Source: Takakia lepidozioides
Lineage: Eukaryota > Streptophyta > Takakiopsida > Takakiales > Takakiaceae
Length of the DNA stretch: 64,000 nucleotides
Assembly (NCBI GenBank): GCA_030704615.1
Contig: CM060732.1
Coordinates: 28,005,053 to 28,069,052, forward strand
Direction: 5' to 3'
This document shows, piece by piece, positions 45,401 to 56,610 of this stretch. Every line of letters starts with the position of its first letter. Positions within the stretch are counted from its first letter, which is position 1. The notes below the pieces were generated by a model. The model ran no database searches, had not been told where the DNA came from, and was given only the letters and a program-made list of their open reading frames with translations. The translations under genes were made by a program, and so were the position numbers.

Positions 45401-46427
45401 GTTGATGTCAAGATTCATGTGGTATCACTCTAGCATGCTAGATTTCTGTAGGATGGGGTTTATTAAAATGAGTGGATTAGGAAAGGCCACAAGGCCTCAC
45501 AGGGGATACGCTGCCTGGCAAGTTTGTAGACCGAACTGGGCACCTGAGGGCTTGTGGCTCACCCATTATACTGCATTAGTGGGAGGGACTGTCTAAGTGG
45601 CTCACAAGCTTACAAAAGCCCCTTATGGGCCTGTGAGTTTGTGCATATAAGTGCCTTATACCGTCACTCTTGCTAAAGGGCCAATAAGTGGAAAGTCTGG
45701 TTGGTAAGCTGAGACTGATGAATGCCTTTAGAAAGGCTAAAATCTGTATCTGACATCCAATCTCCATGAGGCCTTTTTTATCCAACTTCCACAGTGCTTT
45801 TTTGGACCCTCTGAGCAACCTAACTGACTAAGCATGAATGTCTGATAATTCCACCAGTTGAAGTGATAGCAAATTGCTGGACTAGCCCATGAGCATCTTG
45901 ATAGACTGAATAGGATCAGCAGTGTCCCAATTTACCCATAGTATTTATTTTCTTCTTTCAAGTACTTCTAGTGTAGGCATGAAAATTCCACATGTTTTCC
46001 TGTGGTATATCAACTTACAAAAAGGAGCTCTTGCAGTGAAGACGAATGACATGATGCTGGTGATCTACCTGTCGTCACTTATTCGGAGTGTGATCGCGCT
46101 ACACAATCTCATCAACAACAAGGTATGCCTGACGTCATGTTTACACTCAACTACACAGATCTGCAGAATGATGCAATTGAATTCCTTAGTAGGCAGCAGG
46201 CAGTACAGTTGATTGCAGGCCCATCCTAGGGTTTGGCCATCACCTATTTTGTGTTTTGCAAAGATGTCCATTCACAGACGTGGGTTTATGCAAGGGGTAT
46301 TAATCGTCTCATTTGGGTGTATATGGAAAGCTTTCAACTTGGAAATGTTTGTGTGCAGATGTTGAACAAGGAGCATGAGAGAGTTGCCGATGCAGCATCA
46401 ACCGGGCTTTCAGCTATAACCGTGTAG
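42496..46427 (+). CDS. RPN8: 26S proteasome regulatory particle non-ATPase subunit RPN8 (PSMD7)
   Basis: RPN8 is the non-catalytic MPN-domain partner of the deubiquitinase RPN11 in the proteasome lid. Ten exons join in frame: 42496-42685, 42819-42911, 43447-43528, 43712-43808, 44111-44186, 44654-44712, 44865-44987, 45311-45368, 46037-46122, 46359-46427. They total 933 nt, or 310 residues, the usual plant length. Conserved blocks are [122 protein letters not shown] and [18 protein letters not shown]. The MPN domain (about residues 15-150) lacks the HxH of the JAMM metal site, as expected for RPN8. All junctions are GT-AG and in phase. The ATG at 42496 gives the standard N-terminus. The gene appears intact and is divergent from RPC3. 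Confidence 0.95.
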
Positions 46428-48366
46428 GGTGTTAGATAGACAGACAGGATGACTTGGGGCTTTTATCACAATTCAAAGTAGGGCTCATCCCACAATAGAT
46501 TTTTTCACATAAAGTTGCAGCATTTAGTGCTAGGATGGGTGTAAGCACTCTAGTGCAACAGCAAATGGAGCCCTTGGAGGCTTTGCTTTTATGACTTTGT
46601 CTGTCAAATGCACTTTTTCCATCTGAGCTGACCCTGCTGGGTCTGTCTGGCTAAACTTGAGCTGTTGAGGGGTTGATTGATTGTGATGTCTTGCATGGGG
46701 TGTTTGCTATCTTTCAAAAATGGACAATGATATGATCTCTGCAGGAATTTCAAGAGAGATCAAAGAAGTCCAGGTGGTGGTTTTCCCAGCCAGCTGTCTG
46801 AAAGGTGGCAAAATGGTAACAGTAACCAAGAGCAAGGTGGAGGTCATCTGGGCTGTGCAGGTAGTCTCAAGTCTCAACCATGGTGAGTGTGTGGTTTAAC
46901 CGTGAGCATCTCATTGCTACAAGCAGCAATCAATAAATTTGCCTGTCTGCACAAAAGTTGAAGCTCTAGTTAGAGAGCATGATGTCATGTCTGCATGGTC
47001 TTCAAGCTTGAGAGAATCTACTCTCTAAACTCTTGAAAACTGTATGAAGATACAAGAACCATTTAAGTGTATATGGTCCAATGTAGTGGGTTCCACGAGG
47101 CTGCATGATAAGGAACTTTGATTATGGCATAATGCAAATATGTTTTAAACTTACAGCGTGTTCTCAAAATTACGGAGTATGTAGATGATGGTTTTGTTGT
47201 GTATGGTGGCATGTGCGATGATAGAAATTTGCATGGTTTTTCCCATTCTAGCATTAATTCAAGCATGGTGACTTGACAACCGATGACAGTGCGTCGATGC
47301 CAGAGTCTGCACAAGCATTTTCACTAGGCAGCAAACAAGCAACAGCTCCCTGGTTCTTTGCAGTCAGTGTGCAAAAAACTGCTCACTAAAGCACCATGCC
47401 AAACAGACAACACTTCAAACCTCTCACTTTCTATTTGTTAGGGGAGCCTGCCTACGGATGAGAGCCAACACTGTTCCATTGTCAAGTGACAGGCCTTTGT
47501 CAGCAACCCATAGCAGAGGCACTGGCCTCATTACTGGAATCCTGGCCCTTCAATGCCATTTAGTTGAAGGTCTTCACCTACTTGCATACCAGTCTCCAGT
47601 GGGTATCTTTTGAGATGCCATCATGAGAGATTACCTGGATGAGGCAGAAATGCCCCTCTTCTGCACTAGAGGTTGACTTCATTGTGTCCTAAAATCACAC
47701 TGCATAGTCATCTTAGGTTAGCTAACTGAGATGGCTCCAACTGCAAGGTTGACATAAGTAGGTTAATCTGAACATCATGATTACTGTTTATTTGCATTCA
47801 TCCACAATGATTTGGACCTTCTCCACAGTATCAAGTAAGATTGTTGCACTTGAATTCACAGTTGGAATTACCTCTTTCCCACATCATCTCAGAGTCGCTA
47901 AAGGACATGCCTTTTTGAACAGCACTCAGCACAGTTGGCTTCACTGCCCCGGCTGCCTGCTTCCAGGCACCTGAAGATCCCCATGTGACAGTGAGACACA
48001 AGCTAAGATCCAATCTGCACTCTCAATCTAAAACAATGAAGGCCAAAAACCGACCCCTGCTTTCACAACCCAATCTCCTGATGTTGAAGTCAACTTTTCC
48101 GGTCACCACAAAGTCCCAATAGCACGGGAGGCTCAGTGTATCATTACCCACAAGGTCCATATCACCCACAGAATTTGCAGGCTTATACAAAGTATTACAT
48201 AAAAATCATACATTGCACCTTACGGTAAATGTAGCTGTGGATGTGTCTATGCTTCAAACACATCGGAGTCAGTCGTATCCATCTGTACAAAACACCTATA
48301 CACTGGCTTATTCAAAAATTACCATCTTTCGATGTTGTGGTTGACTTCCATCCTACCAACTCTACA
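46428..48366. other. Intergenic region between RPN8 and HPPD, no gene recognised
   Basis: There are only short, unconserved frames. The first part would contain the RPN8 3' UTR. The two flanking genes converge here. Confidence 0.6.
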
Positions 48367-48377
48367 ATCCATACTAA

Positions 48378-48640
48378 CAAGAGGAAGACAACTGCCATAG
48401 TACGCGCAATCCGTTTGGATGGGGGACACTAAACGGCCGTAACCAGGGTAACATGGTTGCCCCCAACTCTTTCCCCCCCGAGGCCTCAGAAGTCCCCGAG
48501 TACCCACACATTAAGTAACCGGCTGACCCAGTTGGGTTGGCCATAATGAGAGACATCCAACATACACCTGCGTGGATTTGAACCCACAACCATTGTAAGG
48601 CAGCCTTGTAACCTCACCACTAGGCTATCTGTTGGGTGCT
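48378..48640 (-). mobile_element. tRNA-derived SINE with 11-bp target-site duplication
   Basis: The minus strand has an A-box-like 'gatagcctagtggtgagg' (48629-48612) and a B-box 'ggttcaaatcc' (48584-48574) with tRNA-like spacing. A roughly 200-bp body unrelated to tRNA follows. Identical 11-bp flanks 'atccatactaa' lie at 48367-48377 and 48641-48651, the expected target-site duplication. The element ends 'cttcctcttg' without a poly-A tail. It lies immediately downstream of the HPPD stop codon. Confidence 0.8.
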
Positions 48641-48671
48641 ATCCATACTAATACATGTCTTTTATTTTATT

Positions 48672-51188
48672 TTATGCCTTGACAGTTCCATCAAGAGTTT
48701 TCTCGTACTCTTCAATAGACTTGAAAAGTTCTGAGAAGTTTCCCTTGCCAAAACCTCCACATCCTCCCTTCTGGACAATGGACCCTCCCACATTCTCCAT
48801 GCACCCAATCCTCTGGATGACCTCAATGAAAATTGTTGGCCTGCAATTTCCACCATACACATATCAGCAGTAAGCAGCATCCCAACTTCGTTGTCCCATG
48901 TTTATTGAGTACTTATATGCATGAGCCATGCGGCTGCCATCAGTAACGAAGAAAGGAACGTCCGGAATTCGACAAATTAGTCCTGATTCCTGCTGCTCAT
49001 ACATCCTGCTGCACAGCGGGAACAGACTTTCTGCAGATCTCGCCACCAAAAAGTTGACCATCGCAAGTACCCGGTTGATATGTGACCACTGTATCGGGCA
49101 CCCTTGGCCTAGCAGCTGGGTTTACCCGCATAGAATAACCTTCAAGACAGGCCCATAAGCGTTTACAATCAGGATAGACACTTTATTGTGGCAAGTGCCC
49201 TAAACTAGTGGCCATCTGTTGGAAGTTGTCAAACATCCATGCTACCAGGCATTTGACAGCACTGCTGATAAACCTTGATTAGTTTGAAAATATCAGATCC
49301 CTCTAACCCAAAGGGCCTCAGCTTCTGCACACTGGTAAAGTGCAGAGCACTGCACACTGAAGCCTTAGATGCCACAGTTTTGAAGCAAAAATATTCATAT
49401 AAGTTAACAGACTAATTTGTCTTCCACAGTGCAGGGACCCCCAACCAATAGACCAATCCAAAAGTGAGAGGAATGGGGTCAAATGGCATACCTATCGCCG
49501 AGAGGCTTGGTGAAAATCTGTAGCAACACGCCCTGGTCATCCTTATCCACAAGGATCCCAAGCTCCTCACATTCCTTAATTTGCTGCTCTGTTAAGATCG
49601 TTCCCACCCGTTTGGGCATATTTCTGTAATACGTAGGGGGAGGCTTGGGCATAAAGTCAAACCCTCCAACTTGTGTGCGAGTGCGCATTTCCCTCAGTGT
49701 TGAGAATATGTCATCGCAAATCAAGGCTAGATGTTGCACGCCCGGGCCTTCATTGTGTTCGAGATATGTTTGAATTTGTGACTTGCGTTTGGTCCCAAAA
49801 GTCGGTTCATTTATTGGAAGGAGCACCATTTCATTGTTGCTAGCCAGTACCATGCTGTTCAATCCACTCTCCCCTGTGCCCACATCATCAGCAGTAAACT
49901 CTGCAAATTCGTGGAACCCAGTAAACTTTGAGATATATTGCACTGCTTCTGTCAGGTTGTGCACATTGCCAACTGCGTGATCAAGTCGAACAAGCCCATA
50001 GGTGAGGGGAAGGGATTCCACGTCTTCATAATTAGGTAGAAAGGGACCCCTAAAACCATGCTTGCTTATGTACCTAAGCACCACATCCCCATAGAGCTGT
50101 ACTTCGGATATTACCATTTTACCGCCCTTCAATTCATCAATCAAGATGTGGGGAGACAACACAGAGACTGCTCCATTCTCAACACTCACCCGATAGGCTT
50201 CATCAGCATCACCCACAAGAATTCCTACTGCCCTGACTGCCAATCCATGGGTTCCAGTAAATTGCTTGGCATCATCACTGCGGAAACCTGGGTGTGTCAT
50301 CTTGGTGTTCGTTTGATCAGTCTTTGCAGAATAAGGAGCAGTAAATGCAAATAGAAGCTCATTAGACTGGATTGCGTAGCTGCAATACGTCTGGTTGCCT
50401 GTAGTCTGGTCAGATTTCGCCACCAAATGCATGCCCAACCCCCACGCAAACCTCCGCCATGTATTTGAAGCATCCCCGCACCTGAAGTTGCAAACGAACA
50501 TCATGCCTAATATTGTCAATCGGCATAGACTTGATGAGAGTATTAAACGTCAAGGTGAGATCACTGCTGCCAATCAGAGAAAAATTCAAGCCCATGTGCA
50601 GTTATTATTGAGTGCTTCTCTCTAACCCATTTTCTTTCGGTTTCACTTGTAGAGCCACACCAAGCACGAGATTAACACATCATCGACTCTATGAACCAGA
50701 TTGGCATCGGTATCTGTGCGCTATGCAAACTCTCATTTGCATGACCTGCCAGGTTAGGACCCACAACCTCATCCAGGAGGGTTTGTAACGCATGGAACTC
50801 TCCATAAATGGCGAATATCACAACCAACGTATATAGGAAACGGTCCAAGAATTCATTCATCATTTCTTCATCTTCATTCTCAGCGGAAACATAACCTGTA
50901 GTGAAGTAACGGACCCAGAGGAAACCCTAGCACAAACAACAACGCAAAAGACCCAGAAACCTAAACACTCGGTTCCTGAAAGATAATGGAGCACCACCAA
51001 AAATGGGGGAATAACAGCAAACACACAAATTCACAAATTCCCACATAGTAACCTCACCAAAACTCAATATGGTGAAATTGCTGAGCGCCAAAGCGTTCGG
51101 ACATGGGATTCTTTCTCACGAATTTCTCACAACCCACCAGGCGCAAGGCGCCGATCCCACTGGCTTCATCGCTCTTGTCTAGCCCCAT
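48672..51188 (-). CDS. HPD: 4-hydroxyphenylpyruvate dioxygenase (HPPD)
   Basis: HPPD is a non-haem Fe(II) enzyme converting 4-hydroxyphenylpyruvate and O2 to homogentisate and CO2. It serves tyrosine breakdown and supplies the head group of tocopherol and plastoquinone. Three exons, 51188-51058, 50481-49492 and 48840-48672, join in phase to 1290 nt (429 residues; plant enzymes are about 440). Conserved blocks include FVRKNPMSERF, FHHIEFW-CGDASNTWRRFAWGLGM, RLDHAVGNV, GFHEFAEFTADDVGT, GPGVQHLALICDDI, LLQIFTKPLGDR-PTIFIEVIQR and the C-terminal lid GGCGGFGKGNFSELFKSIEEYE. The iron ligands are His212, His294 and Glu380. Their mutual spacing is identical to Arabidopsis His226/His308/Glu394. I chose the ATG at 51188 because it gives the usual cytosolic-type N-terminus. 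The frame stays open upstream to an ATG at 51416, which would add a 76-residue Arg/Ser-rich extension. The gene appears functional. Confidence 0.95.
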
Positions 51189-51416
51189 TCCGAGACGGGT
51201 GCGACTCTTGGACAGAGATTCACCGCCCTCTTCGTCGTCACTGTCAGTCACAGAGAGCGCCACGCAAGAATAACGCTCCAAGGAAGAAAAGAAGGCGGAC
51301 GCAATCCCCCCACCCACCGACCACGCCACTCTTTCCAGCCTGCCTCTCCTTCTCCGGCTCCTCAAGAGCCTGCAGGTTTTGACTAGGGGTGGTCCACAGC
51401 GACTGATGGCCTCCAC

Positions 51417-52560
51417 TAAGAATCACCAACAACCCCAGCGCCTGCTCACGCCGGATCCCCACTGCTCGCCTCGTCTGCTCTGCTCTCCACCGCACTCTTG
51501 GTCATCGTGTGTTGCCACCCCCACGACCCCCACCAAGCGAGGCAGCAGCCGGAGGGCCTATCTCCGCGGCCGTAACGCTGCCATCCCGCCCCCCAATCTT
51601 GCCACCGCACCCCGGTTTTCTCACAAATTGAATATTAAAACAAAAACAACTTTTTATTTTTTATTCTCTTTTTAAAAAGACAGGGGACAGCAGTATAAAG
51701 GCTCATCCCCTGTTCTCTAAATTTAAAAATAAAAAATAAAAAGGCAAGGAAAAATCTAATCTTGAGGCAGTTTACAACTGGAAAAACCAAAGATAGAAGG
51801 ATGCCAGACCACTTTTTTTTTTCTTTTGTTTCTTTTTTTCTTTTTTTAGACCACTTCTAGACTCAAGGGCAAGAACGAGTTGCACATAGCAATAAAATAT
51901 TTAATAGTTTATCTTCATATTTTAATCATTTGTTTAGTTATTTTTAGTATTCATCTTTTTAGTCATAACCTAAACTTATTAGAATCATTAAAAGTTATAT
52001 CACTGTACGAATTAAATCAACACATATTTATAATTAAAAATAATTCCTGCAACGGTGTCCACAATCGCCAACAGGTCCGAATCCCTCCAATGGCAGTTTA
52101 GCCACTAGTTCTCCAAAGCATGGTCTTATCCCTGCTTGCGATATGCATTGTCTTTCTAGCACCTAGGAGTATCCGCTAGGCCACTTTAGTCCTAGCTTTG
52201 GTGCCACGGTTACATAGTGTCTTGTTTCAAAAGGGCTCGTTCTCCTTAGGGCTTCAACCCTATTCCCCTCCCAAAGTATAGTCTACGCTCGACTTGGGTC
52301 GGCTTATTTTCTTTTGTCTCTCCATCAAACAATTGCAAGTCCTCTTCGAAAGAGTTGATAACTCTATATTTTAGGCTAAAACGCCTCTGAAATTCTGTGG
52401 TCGGAGACAGGCCCAAAATGGCTCTCAGTTACTGTTCTTAGTCATCCGGCACGGTCTCCGTGCGATCAGCCTCATGGCAGCCTTGTGGCACTCTAAGGGT
52501 TTTAATTTTTTTTCTCTTCAAATATTCCAATAAAGCTTCCAGGGCCAGACCCCTGTTTAT
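51417..52560. other. HPPD upstream region, then AT-rich DNA without a gene
   Basis: The first few hundred bases are the HPPD promoter and 5' region. The rest is AT-rich with only short frames. It includes two nearby repeats of 'ctttttttctttttttaga'-like pyrimidine tracts near 51812-51850. Confidence 0.5.
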
Positions 52561-52566
52561 CAAAAT

Positions 52567-52682
52567 AATAATAATAATAATAATAAAACATTATTCAAAA
52601 TTTAACTTTTATACAACCAGTCACTTATAACTACACCATGCTCTTAAACAAGTATGTTATATATATATATATATATATATAT
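52567..52682. repeat. (AAT)n and (AT)n microsatellites
   Basis: Short runs of 'aat' at about 52566-52586 and of 'ta' at about 52660-52682. A second (AT)n run lies inside the minisatellite array at about 53863-53900. Confidence 0.9.
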
Positions 52683-52894
52683 TCAAAGATCTATCACACA
52701 ACATTCAATCTCACTTTCATTTTCTAAACATCTAAAGATCGGACATGTAACAATCTGATTCTAAGTATTTCAATCTATTTTTTCTTTCTACTGTAATTAA
52801 TTAAGAGAGTCGGACTATAGGCAACATTGTCAAAAACTGCGGAAGATATACATGTATGTTTGAAGAAGCTAAGGGAGATCATGAGAGACTTTGG

Positions 52895-53455
52895 TCATTA
52901 TATTTATGAATCACATATACTATTTATTGGTATGTACTGACAAAATTGGTAGGTTGTCACCATTTATTATAATTAAAACAAAACTTTATTTTCAACAAAC
53001 GTTCATACATCCATTTGTAATGCATTGACATCATTTTTTGAAATAAACTAGTACCTAAGTTAAAAATAGAAAAATAGTAAGATATTATTTATAACTGCCC
53101 TTAGGACTCCTTAGGATTGCCTAAGGAGGGGGGGAATGGAAATATGTAAATTACTATTTATAACTCTAAAAGAAAAAAATATTTCCTAAGAGAAATAGAA
53201 AAAATATAAACTACTATAATAAATGTATCAACTTTGGTCATTATATTTATGGATTAAATATACTATTTATTGGTATGTACCGACAAAATTGGTAGGTTGT
53301 CATCATTTATTATAATTTAAAAAAAACTTTATTTTCGATAAACGTTCATACATCCATTTGTAATGCACTGACACCTTTTTTGAAATAAACCTTTACGTGT
53401 TAGTACCCTATGTTAAAAATTGAAAAATAGTAAGATATTATTTATAATTGCCCTT
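52895..53455. repeat. Direct repeat flanking the minisatellite array, ~210-bp unit
   Basis: Two copies (about 52890-53095 and 53228-53450) share 'actttggtcattatatttat', 'ttattggtatgtac.gacaa', 'acgttcatacatccatttgt' and 'aatagtaagatattatttata'. A third, shorter and more diverged copy occurs at the far end of the array (about 55150-55305). All three meet the array at a 'cccttaggactcc' or 'ccttaggactcc' word. Confidence 0.8.
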
Positions 53456-53860
53456 AGGACTCCTTAGGATTGCCCTAAGGAGTCCTAAGGGGAGGAGAAA
53501 ATGGAAATATGTAAATTATTATTTATAATTGCCCTTAGGACTGCTTAGGGTAATCCTGAGGAGTCCTAAGGGCAATTATAAATAATATCTTACTATTTTT
53601 CAATTTTTAACATAGGTACTAACACGTAAAGGGGGGGGATGAAAACATATTTATTATTATTTATAATTACCCTTAGGACTTCTTGGGAGAGTCCTAAGGA
53701 GTCCTAAGAGGAAAAACATGAAAAGACATAAATATTTGCCCCGTTTAGGCAGCCTAAGGGGTTATAAGAGGGGGAGAATGGAAACACATAAATTATTATC
53801 TATAATTGCCCTTAGGACTCCTTAGGGCAGCCCTAAGGAGTCCTAAGAGGGGGAAAATAG

Positions 53861-53901
<41 letters not shown>

Positions 53902-55135
53902 CTTAGGACTTCTTAGGATAGTCCTAAAGAGTCCTAAGAGGAGAAAAATGGAAAGACATAAATAATTGCCCTGAAGAGCCGTTTAGGTAACCTAAGGAGT
54001 TATAAGAGGGGGGAAATGGAACATATAAGTATTATCTATAATTGCCCTTAGGACTGCCCTAAGGAGTCCTAAGAGAGGGAAAAATGAAAACATATAAATT
54101 ATTATTTATAATTATCCTTAGGGCTTCTTAGGGCAGTCCTAAGAGAAGAAAAATGGAAAGACATAAATAATTGCCCTTAAGACCCGTTTAGGCAGCCTAA
54201 GGGGTTATAAGATGGGGAAAATAGAAACGAATAAATTATTATCTATAATTGGCCTCGGGACTCCTCAAGAAGGCCCTAAGGAGTCCGGAAAATAAAAACG
54301 TATAAATTATTATTTATAATTAGTCTTAGGGCTTCATAGGACAGTCCTAAGGAGTCCTAAGATGAGAAAAATGGAAAGACATAAATAATTGCCCTTAAGA
54401 CCCGTTTAGGCAACCTAAGAGGCTGTAAGAGGGGGGAAATAGAAACATATAAATTATTATCTATAATTGCCCTTAGGACTTCTTAGGGCCGCCCTAAGGA
54501 GTCCTAAGAAGGGGAAAATTAAAAGATGTAAATTATGATTTATAATTGCCCTTATGACTCCTTAGGACGGCCCTAAGGAGTCCTAAGAGAGGGAAAATGA
54601 AAATATATGAATTTTTATTTATAATTGCCCTTAGACTCCTTTGGGCCACCCTAAAGAGTCCTAAGAAGGGGAAAAATAAAAACATATAAATTATTATTTA
54701 TAATTACCCTTATGACTTTTTAGGACAGTCCTAAGATGAGAAAAATGGAAAAATGTAAATAATAGCCCTTAAGACCCGTTTCAGCAGTCTAAGAGAAGGA
54801 GAAAATATAAACATATAAATTATTATCTATAATTGCCCTTAGGACTCCTTAGGGCTGTCCTAATGAGTCCTAAGAAGGGGAAAATTGAAAGATGTAAATT
54901 ATTATTTATAATTGCCCTTAGGACTCCTTAGGGCGCCCTAAAGAGTCCTAAGAGTGGGAAAATAGAATGATATAAATTATTTCAGCCTCCTAAGAGGGGG
55001 AAAATGGAAAGATGTATTTTGTTATTTATAATTGTCATTAGGACTCCTTAGGGCGGCCCTAAGGAGTCTTAAGAGGGGAAAATAAAAAGATGCAAATCGT
55101 TATTTTTTATTGCTCTTAGGACTCCTTAGGAAAAA
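53095..55135. repeat. Hairpin-bearing minisatellite array, ~80-bp monomers, about two dozen copies
   Basis: Each monomer contains an inverted pair 'cttaggactccttaggg' / 'ccctaaggagtcctaag' around a 2-4 bp centre, then 'agaggggaaaatgg' and an AT-rich segment ending 'ttataattgcc'. Three monomer types recur in order. Type A is 'gcccttaggactcc'. Type A' is 'cccttaggacttctt' with '.agtcctaa'. Type C is 'cccttaagacccgtttaggcagcctaag'. The A-A'-C set recurs from about 53808, 54043, 54247 and 54468, a higher-order period of roughly 205-235 bp. The last part (54548 onward) is mostly type A. No coding frame survives. Confidence 0.85.
53391..53632. repeat. Large inverted repeat inside the array
   Basis: The left arm, from 'cctttacgtgttagtacc' through 'aatagtaagatattatttataattgcccttaggact' (53391-53470), is repeated in reverse complement at about 53553-53632. 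Its end reads 'tactaacacgtaaagg'. The arms are about 80 bp with a spacer of about 80 bp, so this could form a long cruciform. Confidence 0.8.
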
Positions 55136-55379
55136 AAACAAACTATAATAAATATATCAACTTTAAGAATCACATGTACTATTTATTTGTAAGTGACAGC
55201 ATTTATTACAATTAAAACAAGATTTTGTCTTCAATAAACGATCATACAGCTATTTGTAATGCACCGACATCCATTTTTAAATAAACCTTCATAAGTTAGT
55301 ACCTATTCAAAAAGTGTGTGGGATAAGGTTAATAAATAGCAACTTTTCATTATGTTTTCATCCAATTATTTTATTTTTC

Positions 55380-56610
55380 ATTCATTCTTTTTAGACTGTA
55401 CCTCATTTTTTCCCCTATAAGTATAGAAAACGAGGATCATTTTCTTTTTTTTCTTCCACAAGTTGTTTGCAGACAATAGATCTCTCAGTTTTACTCTTTT
55501 ACCTTCGTTTTTGTGTTTCTTCTTTGTTTCTGTTGCTTGTTTATGTTTCTCTGTCCTTTCAAATATTTGACAATGTTTTTTAGTTTTTTTTAGTAGTTTC
55601 ATTTGTCTTTGTTGTTCACTTTTGGTTCTCTATTTATGTTTCTTTCTAATCTCTATTCTTTGTCTTTCTGTGTGAGTTTTTTAATAGAATAGAATAGGAA
55701 CTTTCTCTTCTTTTTTCTCTTTCATTTTGTTGTCTTTTTTTCCTTTGAAAACTCTATAAGTATGCAGAACGAGGATTATTTCCTTCACTTTCTTCTGCAA
55801 GCAAGCTTTTTGTATAGAATATAATTGTCTTTGAGTTCTACTCATTTCCCATCGTTTGTGTTTCTTCTTTGCTTCTGTTGTTTGTTTATGTTTCTTTGTT
55901 CTTTCGGTTCTGTGGCAAAATATAAATGTCTCTTAGTTCTTCTCAGTAGCCTTCATTTGTTTTTTTCTTTCACTTTCTGTTCTTTGTTTATGTTTCTTCC
56001 TTATCTCTGTTCTTTGTATTTATGTGTGAGTTGTTTAGCGGAATAGAATTGTTTATTCATTCTTTCTGTTTCGTTTTGTTTATGTTTCTTCTTTGCTTTT
56101 GTTGTTTGTTTATGTTGTTTTGTTCTTTTGGTTCTGTGGCTAAATGAACTGTCTCCTAGTTTTAGTTCTGATTAGCTTTCATTTGTTTTTTTCCTTCGCT
56201 TTCTGTTCTTTGTTTATGTTTCTTTCTGATCTCTATTCTTTGTATTTATGTGTGAATTGTACAGCAAAATAGAACTTTCCATTCTTTCTTTTTCTTCGTT
56301 CTTTCTCTTTTTCGTTTTGTTTCTTTCCTCTTCGTTTGTCTTTCTTCTTTGCTTCTGTTGTTTGTTTATGTTTCTTTGTTCTTTCGGTTCTGTGGCAAAA
56401 TAGAAATGTCTCATAGTTCTTCTGAGTAGCCTTCATTTATTTTTTCTTTCACTTTCTATCTTTGTTTATGTTTTTTTATCTATGTTCTTTGTATTTTTGT
56501 GTGAGTTGCTCAGCGAAATAGAAGTTTGTCTTCTTTCTTTCTCTTCATTTTTTTCTTCGTTCTTTCTCTTTCTTTCTTTTTTCTTTTTTTTTTCTTTTTT
56601 TTCCCTAATA
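55380..56610. repeat. Pyrimidine-rich tandem repeat, ~230-240-bp unit, about four copies
   Basis: The sequence 'gtttatgtttctttgttctttcggttctgtggc' (in short diverged blocks) recurs near 55880, 56105 and 56365. It is followed each time by 'agttcttct', 'ctttcatttgttttt' and 'tttgtatttatgtgtgag'. A more diverged copy lies near 55500-55690. Frames here read Phe/Leu/Ser-rich (plus) or Lys/Glu/Arg-rich (minus) peptides because of the composition and are not taken as genes. Confidence 0.8.

Noticed and set aside
48574-48629. True tRNA gene
   Set aside because: A and B boxes are present, but no acceptor stem can be formed and a roughly 200-bp body with target duplications follows, so it is a SINE.
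49783-50354. Plus-strand ORFs across the HPPD exon
   Set aside because: They lie antisense to a clearly conserved HPPD exon and have no similarity of their own.
55378-56436. Lys/Glu-rich and Phe/Leu-rich ORFs
   Set aside because: They follow directly from the pyrimidine-rich tandem repeat and shift frame between repeat units.
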